DNA of 64,000 nt from Planococcus sp. MB-3u-03. Lineage in GTDB: Bacteria > Bacillota > Bacilli > Bacillales_A > Planococcaceae. The stretch lies in NCBI RefSeq assembly GCF_002833405.1, contig NZ_CP025135.1:1345501-1409500 (forward strand), read 5' to 3'. Position numbers and translations under genes: made by a program. The notes beneath the pieces were generated by a model. That model saw only the letters and a list, made by a program, of their open reading frames with translations, did not search any database and had not been told where the DNA came from. Shown here in pieces: positions 8,955 to 18,190 of the stretch. How positions within the stretch are numbered: position 1 is the first letter of the stretch; the number at the start of each line of letters is the position of its first letter.

Positions 8955-11566
8955 GTGTCAAAGAAAATCTTATTGCTCGATGGCAACAGCCTGGCATACC
9001 GCGCATTTTTCGCGCTGCCATTATTGACGAACGACAACGGAGTGCACACGAATGCAGTTTACGGCTTCACGACGATGCTGCAAAAGCTATTGGAGGAAGA
9101 AAAGCCGACACATATGATGGTGGCATTCGATGCCGGGAAAACAACTTTCCGCAACGAAGCATATAAAGAATACAAAGGTGGACGGCAAAAGACTCCACCT
9201 GAACTGTCCGAGCAATTCCCATATTTGCGCAAGCTGCTTTCAGCCTACCAAATCAAACAATACGAACTTGATAATTACGAAGCGGATGATATTATCGGCA
9301 CGCTGAGCCTTCAAGCCGAACAGGCAGGCGATCAGGTCGTCGTCGTCTCGGGAGACAAGGACTTGACGCAACTCGCTTCAGATTCGACAGTCGTCTACAT
9401 TACACGAAAAGGTATCACCGATATCGAGAAATATACGGTGGACCATATCCAAGAAAATACGGCCTGACGCCGCTGCAGATTATCGATATGAAAGGCTTGA
9501 TGGGCGATTCCTCCGATAACATTCGGGAGTGCCGGGCGTCGGCGAAAAGACGGCTTTGAAGCTGCTCGCCAAACACGGATCGGTTGAAGGAGTCTGAAGC
9601 AATCGAAGAGCAAAAGGCAAAATGAAAGAAAAGCTCGTGGAAAATGAAGAGCTTGCCTATCTGTCCAAAAGCTCGCGACGATCGAACGTCAAGCACCAGT
9701 GGAAGTGTCGATCGATGAACTTGATTATGCAGGCCCTGACCAGGATGAATTGGTGCGTATCTGGAACGAGGCTCGCCTTTAAATCATTGCTGGAGAAGCT
9801 GGATTATACCGCAGAGGAAACTGAGAAGGAAGAGCTGCATTTCGAAGTGCTTGAAACGGTCGATAAGAGCTTGCTCGAAGACGGCATGGCGGTCCATCTG
9901 GAACTATATGATGAGCATTACCATAGCTGCGATTTACTGGGCGTTTCATTGGCATCCGACAAAGCGACTTATGTCATCCCGATGGAAGTGGCGGAACAAT
10001 CGGAAGCGCTGAAGGCGTGGCTCGAAGACGCGGCGGCCAACAAAATATGTCCGATTCAAAGCGGCGACTGCGGCATTCCTCAGAAAAGGCATTAAGATCG
10101 ATGGGGTCGACTTTGATTTGATGCTCGGCGCCTATATCGTCAATCCGTCGCTGAAGTATACGGACTTGGCTGATATTGTCCGTGAATACGGCTATTCGGA
10201 TGTCTCGACCAACGAGCAGGTCTATGGCAAAGGGGCGAAGAAGAAAGTTCCTGAAGCGGCTGAATTGAATGAACATATGGCGAGAAAAGCGAGGGCGATC
10301 TATAATGTGCGCCCCGTGGTCGTCAAAAAGCTGGAAGAAAACGAGCAATTTGACTTATACGATAAATTGGAGCTGCCGCTCGCAAAAGTGCTCGGGCAAA
10401 TGGAATCGCTCGGCGTCAAAGTGGACCGCGGCCAATTGGCTGACATGGGCGTGGAATTGAAGCGCAAGCTCGGCATGATCGAACAGGAAATCTATTCGCT
10501 TGCCGGACAGGAGTTCAATATCAATTCGCCGAAGCAGCTTGGGGTCATCCTATTCGAACAATTGGGCTTGCCGGCGATCAAAAAAACCAAAACCGGCTAC
10601 TCGACTGCAGCGGATGTGCTGGAGAAATTGGAAGGCAAACACGAAATCATCCACCATATCCTGATGTATCGCCAGCTCGGCAAATTGCTGTCGACGTATA
10701 TTGAAGGTTTATTGAAAGAGATTCACGAAGACGGCAAAGTCCATACCCGTTTCCAGCAAGCCTTGACGACAACCGGAAGGCTCAGTTCCACGAACCCGAA
10801 CTTGCAAAACATCCCGGTGCGCCTGGAAGAAGGACGCAAAATCCGCAAAGCGTTCGTCCCTTCAGAACCTGGATGGGTCATGGTTGCGGCGGATTATTCA
10901 CAGATCGAATTGCGCGTGCTTGCCCATATGTCGAAAGACGAGAGCTTGATCGAAGCTTTCCAATCGGATATGGATATCCACACGAAAACAGCTAGCGACG
11001 TCTTCAATGTGTCGCTCAAAGAAGTGACTTCCGACATGCGCCGTGCTGCCAAAGCGGTCAATTTCGGCATCGTCTATGGCATCAGCGACTACGGCTTGTC
11101 GCAAAACTTGAATATCACCCGCAAAGAAGCGGCTGACTTTATCGAGCGGTATTTGGCAAGTTTCCCAGGCGTGCAGGGCTATATGACCTCAATTGTCGAA
11201 CAGGCGAAAAAAGATGGTTTTGTCACGACATTGATGAACCGCCGCCGCTATTTGCCGGACATCAACAGCTCGAATTTCAATTTGCGCAGTTTTGCGGAAC
11301 GCACCGCGATGAATACGCCGATTCAGGGAAGTGCGGCCGATGTCATCAAGCAGGCGATGATCGAAATGGATATTGCACTTGAACGCGAAGGGCTGCAGTC
11401 GAAGATGATCTTGCAAGTGCACGATGAACTGATCTTTGAAGCACCTGCCGAAGAACTCGAAAAACTCATGGAACTGGTTCCGGAAGTCATGGAGTCTGCC
11501 GTGAAACTCAATGTGCCATTGAAAGTCGATATCGCATCAGGCGATACTTGGTACGATACAAAATAA
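8955..11566 (+). CDS. polA: DNA polymerase I (frameshifted in the middle)
   Basis: Polymerase for Okazaki fragment processing and excision repair; about 870 residues. The start is GTG 8955 after SD GGAAAGGGG (8939-8947), giving MSKKILLLDGNSLAYRAFFALP. The N-terminal 5'-nuclease domain includes YEADDIIGTL and VSGDKDLTQL. Several single-base losses between about 9455 and 10070 break the frame (for example near QEKYGLTPLQ and DNIPGVPGVGEKT). From 10118 the polymerase domain is intact: TTTGRLSSTNPNLQNIPVR, motif A DYSQIELRVLAH, O-helix RRAAKAVNFGIVYG and motif C QVHDELIFE. As in Bacillus Pol I, the 3'-5' exonuclease region appears degenerate. The break cluster lies in an essential-type gene and is likely sequencing error. 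Confidence 0.93.
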
Positions 11567-11579
11567 GGAGGAATGTATG

Positions 11580-12449
11580 ATGCCGGAACTTCCGGAAGTA
11601 GAAGGGGTGGTCCGGCAAATCCGCCCTGTGTCGATCGGCAAACGCATCGTCTCGGTCGATGTGTCCGATACGATCCGAAAATCAAAGCAATCGGGCAAAG
11701 AAGCGATCTTGAAGCGCATCGAAGCGGATGACTTTCAAGAGCGTCTGACCGGTGCCCAAATACTCGCCGTCGAACGGCGCAGCAAATATATTTACATGAC
11801 CATGAAAAACGAGCAGGAATTCCTGCTCGTCAACCATCTGGGCATGTCGGGGGCCTGGTTTTTCGTCGATAGCCTGCTGTCGATCCCGGAAGATAAGTTC
11901 AGGCGGCACGTTCATGTGGTGCTGACGCTCGATGACGGCAACTTGCTGGCATTCTCGGATATCCGGCGTTTCGGGGAAATGCGTGTGCTCGGAACCGAAG
12001 CGGATTTTCCGCCGCTTCTATTGATGGCGCCGGAGCCTTTTGCCGACGGGGCACTTGAATGGTTTTTGCAGCAATCGGAAAGCCCGAAATTCCGCAACAA
12101 GCCGATCAAGGAAGTTATTATGGACGGCACGGTCATCTCGGGATGTGGCAATATATACGCCACAGAAGCGCTATTTCGCATGAAGATCCACCCGAAACGC
12201 GCCGCAAGCCGCATCAGCCGCAAGCGTAAAATTGAATTGTTCCAGGCCATTGCCGCCATTTTGCTCGAGAGCATCGAAGCGGGGGGCAGCACGATTTCCG
12301 ATTACCGAAAGATCAACGGAGAATCAGGCAGCATGCAGAATCGTTTTGGCATGTACGGCAAGAAGACGTGCACGGTTTGTGGGACAGAGACCAAAACAGT
12401 GAAAATCGCAAGCCGGGCGTCTGTCTATTGCCCATCTTGCCAGAAATGA
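11580..12449 (+). CDS. mutM: Formamidopyrimidine-DNA glycosylase
   Basis: Removes 8-oxoguanine and other oxidised purines and nicks the abasic site. The start must be the second of two tandem ATGs, at 11580, because processing then exposes the N-terminal proline nucleophile of MPELPEVE, with the catalytic Glu next to it. About 289 residues, the normal size. A lysine-containing block and helix-two-turn-helix lie in the middle and the C-terminus carries a zinc finger with four cysteines (CTVCG and CPSC). SD AGGAGGA lies at 11566-11572. It directly follows polA and precedes coaE, as in B. subtilis polA-mutM-(ytaF)-coaE, with ytaF missing here. Confidence 0.95.
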   Translation: MPELPEVEGVVRQIRPVSIGKRIVSVDVSDTIRKSKQSGKEAILKRIEADDFQERLTGAQILAVERRSKYIYMTMKNEQEFLLVNHLGMSGAWFFVDSLLSIPEDKFRRHVHVVLTLDDGNLLAFSDIRRFGEMRVLGTEADFPPLLLMAPEPFADGALEWFLQQSESPKFRNKPIKEVIMDGTVISGCGNIYATEALFRMKIHPKRAASRISRKRKIELFQAIAAILLESIEAGGSTISDYRKINGESGSMQNRFGMYGKKTCTVCGTETKTVKIASRASVYCPSCQK

Positions 12450-12458
12450 GGAGAATAC

Positions 12459-13055
12459 ATGATCATCGGATTGACCGGCAGCATCGCGAGCGGCAAAAGC
12501 ACCGTCTCGCAAATGCTCAAGGAATTGGGATATCCGGTCGTTGACGCAGATCTGGTCGCCAGACAAGTGGTCGAGCCCGGAACGGAAACATTGAACAGCA
12601 TCGAGCAAGCTTTCGGCGCGGAAGTGATACGCGCTGACGGGTCGATGGACCGCGAGAAAGTCGGGGCAATCATCTTCAACGATCCAGCGAGCCGAAAAAA
12701 ATTGAATGACATCATCCACCCGGCAATACGCCGGGAAATGCTTAGGCAGCGCCAAGCATTTTTGGATGAAGGATATGAAACCGTTATCATGGACATTCCG
12801 CTGTTATTCGAAAGCAAACTCCAGCATATGGTCGACAAGATCCTGGTCGTCACTGTATCGGAGCAGGAACAGCTAAAACGCCTGATGGAGCGCAATGGAT
12901 TGGCTGAACAGGAAGCAAAAGCGCGGATCGCTTCGCAATTGCCGTTAAGCGTTAAAGAACAAGGGGCGGATGAAGTGCTCGATAACAACGGTTCTCTTGA
13001 TAACACAAAGCGCCAATTAATGCGCATATTAGACAATTGGCAGACACATCCGTAA
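12459..13055 (+). CDS. coaE: Dephospho-CoA kinase
   Basis: Last step of coenzyme A synthesis: phosphorylates the 3'-hydroxyl of dephospho-CoA. 198 residues with the P-loop GLTGSIASGKST at 4-15, DADLVARQVVEPG in the CoA-binding region, MDIPLLFES and the lid segment RLMERNGL. ATG 12459 is nine bases after the mutM stop, with SD GAGGAG overlapping that stop. Probably co-transcribed with polA and mutM. Confidence 0.95.
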   Translation: MIIGLTGSIASGKSTVSQMLKELGYPVVDADLVARQVVEPGTETLNSIEQAFGAEVIRADGSMDREKVGAIIFNDPASRKKLNDIIHPAIRREMLRQRQAFLDEGYETVIMDIPLLFESKLQHMVDKILVVTVSEQEQLKRLMERNGLAEQEAKARIASQLPLSVKEQGADEVLDNNGSLDNTKRQLMRILDNWQTHP

Positions 13056-13100
13056 AAAGTATGCGCTTTCTTTTGTTTTCAGGTTCTCTTAAGTAAATAA

Positions 13101-13111
13101 TGTGTTATACT
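13101..13111 (+). promoter_or_regulatory. gapB promoter -10 region with CcpN operator match
   Basis: TGTGTTATACT fits every position of the CcpN consensus TRTGHYATAYW (consensus recalled). It contains the -10 box TATACT (13106-13111); the -35 candidate TTCTCT at 13084-13089 is weak. CcpN represses gapB and pckA of B. subtilis under glycolytic conditions, so the same control is likely here. Confidence 0.6.
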
Positions 13112-13161
13112 ATATATCGAATTAAAATATAAGTATGACTTATTTAATTGGGGACAAATAC

Positions 13162-14181
13162 ATGACAGTTTCGATTGCAATTAACGGGTTTGGCCGCATC
13201 GGCCGTATGGTTTTCAGACAAGCAGTTTTGATGGATGACGTGACAATTTCGGCGGTCAACGCCGGTTATCCGGCAGAAACACTTGCTCACTTGATTAAGT
13301 ATGACACAAATCACGGTACCTTCTCCGGTGAAGTGAAAGCGGAAGAAAATGCGTTGGTTGTAAACGGAAAGCGTATTCAATTGGTTAACGAGCGCGATCC
13401 ATTGAAACTCCCATGGGGGGAAATGGGCGTCGATATCGTCATCGAAGCGACAGGCAAGTTCAACTCGCGCGATAAAGCTGCGCTTCATTTGGATGCGGGA
13501 GCGAAGAAAGTCATCTTGACTGCTCCTGGTAAAAATGAAGACATCACGATCGTGATGGGTGTCAATGATGATAAATTGGATGTCGACAAACATCACATCA
13601 TCTCCAACGCCAGCTGCACGACGAATTGCTTGGCGCCTGTCGCTAAAGTGCTGAATGATGCATTCGGCATCGAAAACGGCTTGATGACAACGGTTCATGC
13701 GTATACCAATGACCAAAAGAATTTGGATAACCCGCATAAGGATCTTCGCCGCGCACGCGCTTGTGGACAGTCGATTATTCCGACTTCAACGGGGGCTGCC
13801 AAAGCTTTGTCGCTCGTTCTTCCTGAATTGGAAGGGAAATTGCATGGCCTAGCGCTTCGTGTCCCGACGCCAAATGTGTCGCTCGTCGACCTTGTCGTTG
13901 ATGTCCAGCAGGATGTGACGGTAGAAGACGTCAATCGTGCATTCACGGATGCATCGGAAGGCGCGCTTGCAGGCATTCTCGATTTGACGATGGAGCCGCT
14001 TGTGTCGATCGACTTCAATACGAACCCAAGTTCTGCAATCGTTGACGGCTTGACTACCATTGTCATGGGCGACCGCAAAGTGAAAGTGCTCGCTTGGTAC
14101 GATAACGAATGGGGCTACTCGGCCCGCGTTGTTGACTTAATGAAAAAGGTAGCCAATTCTATGGCTGTCGCTTCAAAATAA
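13162..14181 (+). CDS. gapB: Gluconeogenic NADP-type glyceraldehyde-3-phosphate dehydrogenase
   Basis: Interconverts glyceraldehyde-3-phosphate and 1,3-bisphosphoglycerate, in the GapB type mainly in the gluconeogenic direction with NADP. 339 residues; ATG 13162 follows GGGGAC (13150-13155), while an in-frame ATG at 13135 lacks an SD. The Rossmann motif INGFGRIGRM is at 7-16 and catalytic Cys152 lies in SNASCTTNC. The position that is Asp in NAD-using GapA (AVND) is Ala here (AVNAGYPA, about residue 34), which supports NADP use. The neighbour is speD as in B. subtilis gapB-speD, but here a terminator and a new promoter separate them. A CcpN site covers the promoter. Confidence 0.93.
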   Translation: MTVSIAINGFGRIGRMVFRQAVLMDDVTISAVNAGYPAETLAHLIKYDTNHGTFSGEVKAEENALVVNGKRIQLVNERDPLKLPWGEMGVDIVIEATGKFNSRDKAALHLDAGAKKVILTAPGKNEDITIVMGVNDDKLDVDKHHIISNASCTTNCLAPVAKVLNDAFGIENGLMTTVHAYTNDQKNLDNPHKDLRRARACGQSIIPTSTGAAKALSLVLPELEGKLHGLALRVPTPNVSLVDLVVDVQQDVTVEDVNRAFTDASEGALAGILDLTMEPLVSIDFNTNPSSAIVDGLTTIVMGDRKVKVLAWYDNEWGYSARVVDLMKKVANSMAVASK

Positions 14182-14186
14182 TGCAA

Positions 14187-14231
14187 AAAGATTCCGCTTT
14201 TCTTCTTATTAGAATAGCGGAATCTTTTTTT
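14187..14231 (+). terminator. Terminator after gapB
   Basis: AAAGATTCCGCT (14187-14198) pairs with AGCGGAATCTTT (14216-14227) and a T-run follows. It separates gapB from speD. Confidence 0.88.
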
Positions 14232-14272
14232 GTCGTTGTATTAAAAAAAATGCCCGCTGGAGCATTTATTTA

Positions 14273-14301
14273 TTGCATTTCGAAAACATTCATCATATAC
14301 T
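14273..14301 (+). promoter_or_regulatory. speD promoter
   Basis: TTGCAT (14273-14278), a 17-base spacer, and TATACT (14296-14301). Transcription would start near 14308, giving a leader of about 185 bases before speD. Confidence 0.75.
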
Positions 14302-14308
14302 ATGAATC

Positions 14309-14493
14309 GTAGCCAAAAACGGCTACCACTTCTCAATTCTATTTATTATGTAGAGCAAGGAATTAGGAGCGTATATTATTATTCTTATGACTGCTTAAAG
14401 GGTTAGGACCTCTCTGGACTAACTTTCCCCCGTGGTAGTCAACTTTGAATATTTTGCGCAAAACCAAAATGTTATCAAAGGGGGAAACGAACC
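14309..14493 (+). ncRNA. Structured speD leader able to sequester its Shine-Dalgarno
   Basis: The leader opens with a hairpin GTAGCC (14309-14314) / GGCTAC (14321-14326). A second hairpin pairs GTTAG (14402-14406) with CTAAC (14419-14423). Immediately after it, TTTCCCCC (14424-14431) is perfectly complementary to GGGGGAAA (14480-14487), which contains the speD ribosome-binding site nine bases before the ATG. The second hairpin and this 8-bp long-range helix could form or exclude each other with a third partner, as in translational riboswitches. The ligand could be a polyamine or S-adenosylmethionine, but this is speculation. I recognise no named RNA family. Confidence 0.5.
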
Positions 14494-14877
14494 ATGGAAA
14501 CTATGGGACGTCACGTAATCGCAGAACTTTGGCAGTGTGATTTTGACAAATTAAACGATATGGATTATATCGAAAAGACTTTTGTTGATGCAGCACTCAA
14601 ATCAGGTGCGGAAATCCGCGAAGTCGCTTTTCATAAATTTGCACCACAGGGTGTCAGCGGCGTAGTCATCATTTCGGAATCACACCTGACTATCCACAGC
14701 TTCCCGGAACACGGGTACGCGAGTGTCGATGTGTATACTTGCGGTGATCTTGATCCAACAATTGCAGCTGATTACATTGCACAAGCTTTGGATTCAAAAC
14801 AAAGCGAAGTAACTGAAGTGCCACGCGGCATGGGACCAGTCGGCGCCGGAGCGACAAAAGTGTCACTAACGGTGTAA
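14494..14877 (+). CDS. speD: S-adenosylmethionine decarboxylase proenzyme
   Basis: Makes decarboxylated SAM, the aminopropyl donor for spermidine. 127 residues, the short bacterial class. The self-cleavage site is Glu62-Ser63 in [16 protein letters not shown]; Ser63 becomes the pyruvoyl group. The proton-donor block YTCGDLDP is also present. SD GGGGG (14480-14484) lies nine bases upstream of ATG 14494 and is the segment that can pair with the leader. No spermidine synthase gene is in the window. It has its own promoter and terminator. Confidence 0.95.
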   Translation: METMGRHVIAELWQCDFDKLNDMDYIEKTFVDAALKSGAEIREVAFHKFAPQGVSGVVIISESHLTIHSFPEHGYASVDVYTCGDLDPTIAADYIAQALDSKQSEVTEVPRGMGPVGAGATKVSLTV

Positions 14878-14901
14878 CTGGCCGCTAATAACGCAAAACA
14901 C

Positions 14902-14931
14902 AAGCAGAGGAGAAAATCCTCTGCTTTTTCT
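14902..14931 (+). terminator. Terminator after speD
   Basis: AAGCAGAGGA (14902-14911) pairs with TCCTCTGCTT (14918-14927), followed by TTT. Confidence 0.85.
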
Positions 14932-14998
14932 AATGTTTGGGGAATTTTTTTGTTATACTGTTACTACCAGATAGAGAATTTTCGGGGAGATGTCTACC

Positions 14999-15475
14999 AT
15001 GAAATGTCCAGCTTGCCAGCATAACGGCACCCGCGTAGTAGATTCGCGGCCAATAGATGAAATGAAATCAATCCGCAGGCGTCGTGAATGTGAAGCATGC
15101 GGCTATCGCTTCACCACGTTCGAGAAGGTGGAGGAGATGCCGCTGATCGTCGTGAAAAAAGATGGATCCCGTGAAGAATTCAGCCGCGAGAAAGTGTTGC
15201 GCGGCTTGATTCGCGCGTGTGAAAAACGCCCAGTCTCGCTCGACATGCTTGAAGGGGTCGTTTTCGATATCGAAAAAGAACTTCGCCGGAGCGGAAATCC
15301 TGAAGTGAAATCGGAAGAAGTCGGAGAACTGGTCATGAACCGGTTAGCGGATATCGATGAAGTGGCCTATGTCCGCTTCGCATCCGTCTATCGCCAGTTC
15401 AAAGACATTACGGTCTTCATCGATGAACTCAAGGATCTGCTTGACCGCAATCCCGGTGACAAGGACAGCAAATAA
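14999..15475 (+). CDS. nrdR: Transcriptional repressor NrdR
   Basis: Zinc-finger/ATP-cone repressor of ribonucleotide reductase genes. 158 residues. The start is set at ATG 14999 ([18 protein letters not shown]) because the earlier in-frame ATG at 14990 touches its SD (GGGGAG, 14984-14989). The zinc ribbon has CPAC and CEACGYR, and the ATP-cone starts at about residue 46 with [23 protein letters not shown] extended -10 region is seen near 14951. It heads nrdR-dnaB-dnaI, the same arrangement as in B. subtilis. Confidence 0.93.
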   Translation: MKCPACQHNGTRVVDSRPIDEMKSIRRRRECEACGYRFTTFEKVEEMPLIVVKKDGSREEFSREKVLRGLIRACEKRPVSLDMLEGVVFDIEKELRRSGNPEVKSEEVGELVMNRLADIDEVAYVRFASVYRQFKDITVFIDELKDLLDRNPGDKDSK

Positions 15476-15487
15476 GGCGGTGAGCAC

Positions 15488-16858
15488 ATGACGATGTACA
15501 AAGAACTCCAGCCCGCCGACTTGTACCGGATCCGCATGCCGTATCCATTTTCCAATTACGACCGACAATTGCTGACGCTTCTCTATCAGCCGATGATCGG
15601 ATCGGATGCCATCTCCCTCTACTTGACACTGTGGGCAGATGCGGAAATGCGGTCCGAGGATTCCACGCATTATACATTAATGAACACGCTCGGAAAACCG
15701 GTCAAGGCGATTTTCGAATCCCGCATCCAATTGGAAGCAATCGGCTTATTGAAAACTTTCCGGAAAGACGGGGAAAACCGTTCCTTCATATATGAGCTGT
15801 GTCCGCCGCTCGACCCCAAAACCTTTTTTGCCGATCCGCTTTTATCGATGTTCCTGTTCAGTAAAATCGGGGAATCGTCTTACCGCTGGGTCCGCGACCG
15901 GTTTGTCATCCAGACGCCGCTCGCTTCAGGATACGAGGAAGTCTCCAGGACCTTCACGGATATTTTCCAACCGGTGCATGCGAAGTCCGGATACCCTGCA
16001 GACCAAAAAGAGCTTGAATCACGGACAGACGGGGAATATGAGATGGAACAGGACTTTGACTTTGCGCTGCTGCGCCAGGGCCTGTCCGAACAACTCGTGC
16101 CGAAGCGCGTGCTGACGCCGGCCATCCGCAACTTTATCGTAAAACTTTCGTTCCTCTACGGTTTCGGCCCGCTTGAAATGCAAAAAGTCGTATTGTTGGC
16201 GATCGAAGATGATTACCGGATAGATGAGGAAGGGCTGCGCAAGGCTGCTTCCGATTATTATAAAATGACCGTCACGACGACTGCACCGAAACTCGAGCCG
16301 GTTAAAAAGGCAGAACCGAAAACGCAACAACCTGAAGCAAAACAAGGCCCTGTAAACAAAGAAGACGAGTTGATCGCATATTTGGAATCAGCCTCGCCGA
16401 TTCAAGTACTGCGCGATATCGCAGACGGCAAAGAACCGCTGCCGGCCGATGTGCAATTAGCGAACCAGTTGGTGACGCAGCATGGCATGGAGCCGGCTGT
16501 CGTTAATGTATTGCTTCAATACGTCCTATTGCGTACGGATATGAAACTGACAAAAGCGTATGTAGAAAAAATTGCATCGCATTGGTTGAGGAAAAATGTC
16601 ACGACAGCCAAGCAGGCAATGGAATTTGCACGCATCGAGCATACGCAGTATATGAAATGGAAAAATGAATCAGGCGCCGCGCCTAAAAAAGCGGCATCTT
16701 CCGGCCGCAAGCCGATCCGCGAAGAAAAGTTGCCTGAATGGTTCAATAAGAAAGACGAAGTGGAAACGCCTGGACAAGGAGCTTCAAGTGAACAGCTCGA
16801 ACAGGAAAAACAGAAATTGCTTGCGAAGCTTGCGTTGAAGAAAAGGAAGGGTGATTAG
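15488..16858 (+). CDS. dnaB: Replication initiation and membrane attachment protein DnaB
   Basis: Bacillota-type DnaB, which helps load the replicative helicase at oriC and PriA-dependent sites together with DnaD and DnaI; it is not the helicase. 456 residues. The N-terminal winged-helix part (about 1-120) contains LLTLLYQPMIGSDAISLYL. A low-complexity linker (about 260-290, rich in K, P, E and Q) leads to the DnaD-like C-terminal part with YLESASPIQVLRDI and the ssDNA-binding region MKLTKAYVEKIASHWL. ATG 15488 follows GGCGGTGAG. The stop TAG is directly followed by the ATG of dnaI. Confidence 0.92.
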   Translation: MTMYKELQPADLYRIRMPYPFSNYDRQLLTLLYQPMIGSDAISLYLTLWADAEMRSEDSTHYTLMNTLGKPVKAIFESRIQLEAIGLLKTFRKDGENRSFIYELCPPLDPKTFFADPLLSMFLFSKIGESSYRWVRDRFVIQTPLASGYEEVSRTFTDIFQPVHAKSGYPADQKELESRTDGEYEMEQDFDFALLRQGLSEQLVPKRVLTPAIRNFIVKLSFLYGFGPLEMQKVVLLAIEDDYRIDEEGLRKAASDYYKMTVTTTAPKLEPVKKAEPKTQQPEAKQGPVNKEDELIAYLESASPIQVLRDIADGKEPLPADVQLANQLVTQHGMEPAVVNVLLQYVLLRTDMKLTKAYVEKIASHWLRKNVTTAKQAMEFARIEHTQYMKWKNESGAAPKKAASSGRKPIREEKLPEWFNKKDEVETPGQGASSEQLEQEKQKLLAKLALKKRKGD

Positions 16859-17793
16859 ATGGAACCGATTCGTGAAACGATGAAGCGAGTGGTCAATGCG
16901 CCCTCATTTTCCGAGCGCTATGATGCGATGAAGAAAGAAGTGCTGGAACATCCCGGCGTCCTCAAATTCCTCAAAGAACACGAAGAGGAAATCGACGGGC
17001 CGACAGTAGAAAAAGGGATGGGCAAGTTATACGAGTATATCGACCAATCGCATGACTGCAATAAATGCCCGAACCTCGGCGGATGCATCAATCACTTAAA
17101 AGGATTCGAACCGAATCTTGTATTGGAGCGCGGCAATATCGGCATTTCGTACACCAAATGCCGGTTGAAGACCGCTGAAGACAATAAGCGGCATGCATCC
17201 TCTTTGATCCACAGCATGTACATGCCAAAGAAGTGATGGCGGCGAGAATCGAAAACTTCGAGCTGGACGACCGCAGGCTGCCTGCTTTCCGTGCAGTTGA
17301 TGATTTCCTGGAGAAAGCGACAGGCCCGGACTCGCTCCTGAAAAAGGCTTGTATTTATATGGCAAGTTCGGGACTGGCAAATCCTATTTGCTGAGCGCTG
17401 TCGCGAATGAGCTGGCAGAGATCAACGTGAAAACGGTTCTCGTGTTCGTGCCGGAATTCATGCGCGAAATGAAGCAAGCGATCGGCGACCATACACTTCA
17501 GGAGAAAATCGAATACGTCAAAAAGCCGATGTGCTCATGCTCGATGATATCGGGGCTGAAGCGATGTCGAGCTGGACGCGTGACGAAGTGCTCGGTACGA
17601 TCCTTCATTACCGGATGGCGGAAAAATTGCCGACTTTCATGAGCTCGAACTTCAGCTATTCTGAACTCGCGCACCATTTGACCTATTCACAGCGTGGCGA
17701 AAAAGAAGACCTGAAGGCGGCGCGCATTATGGAACGGATCAGGCATTGACCGTCCCAGTCAAACTTGAAGGCGAAAACCGCCGCAACAAGTAA
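16859..17793 (+). CDS. dnaI: Primosomal protein DnaI, helicase loader (frameshifted)
   Basis: AAA+ ATPase that loads the replicative helicase. The N-terminal zinc-containing domain (residues 1-125, 16859-17233) with CNKCPNLGGC is intact. A TGA at 17234 and further indels near 17345, 17530 and 17745 break the ATPase part. Read across them it gives LYLYGKFGTGKSYLL (Walker A), VLMLDDIGAEAMSSW (Walker B) and MSSNFSYSELAHHL, ending KLEGENRRNK at 17793. Total is about 311 residues, the normal size. The lesions cluster in 560 bases of an essential gene, suggesting poor sequence rather than a pseudogene. Neighbour ytxC of B. subtilis is not found before thrS. Confidence 0.9.
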
Positions 17794-17835
17794 GAGAAAC
17801 TATTGCCTTTTGATTTTTCATCGTATAGTAAGAAA

Positions 17836-18086
17836 CATCAATAATGATTTACATGCAATGACAAGGACATGAGCGATCGCGCGGCACACAGAGAGGAAGA
17901 CATGGCTGAAAGCTTCCCGGCACAGCGTTTTCGTTTACCCCCTTCGAGCAGCGCCTGCGAACTTCAGTAACAGGCGACGGTACCGGCCCGTTAGCCGATG
18001 CAGAGCTTCATTCCGCGCAAAATTGTGCGGAAGAGAAGGTGGAACCACGAACAGAGCTTCGTCCCTTTTGGGATGGGGCTTTTTGT
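17836..18086 (+). ncRNA. T-box leader of thrS with terminator
   Basis: The T-box sequence AAGGTGGAACCACGA is at 18036-18050. Its TGGA tetramer predicts a U discriminator base, as expected for tRNA-Thr. Stem I shows GCTGAAAG near 17915 and a specifier candidate ACC (Thr) at 17937-17939, about 24 bases after CTGAAAG, the same spacing as in the pheS leader of this window. The terminator AGCTTCGTCCC/GGGATGGGGCT (18055-18080) ends in TTTT. Uncharged tRNA-Thr should allow read-through into thrS. A weak promoter TTGCCT-15-TATAGT lies at 17803-17829. Confidence 0.88.
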
Positions 18087-18190
18087 GTGGAAAAAAAGAA
18101 AAGCTGAAGCTAGACATCAAAAAACCTGAAGCGCTGAACCAGACCCTGTGGTTCTCGATTCACCCGATATCATTCAAAGGAGAGATTCAT

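Noticed and set aside
14309..14493. Known SAM riboswitch for the speD leader
   Set aside because: The leader is too short and lacks the four-way junction and conserved core of the S box, and the terminator hairpin expected for it.
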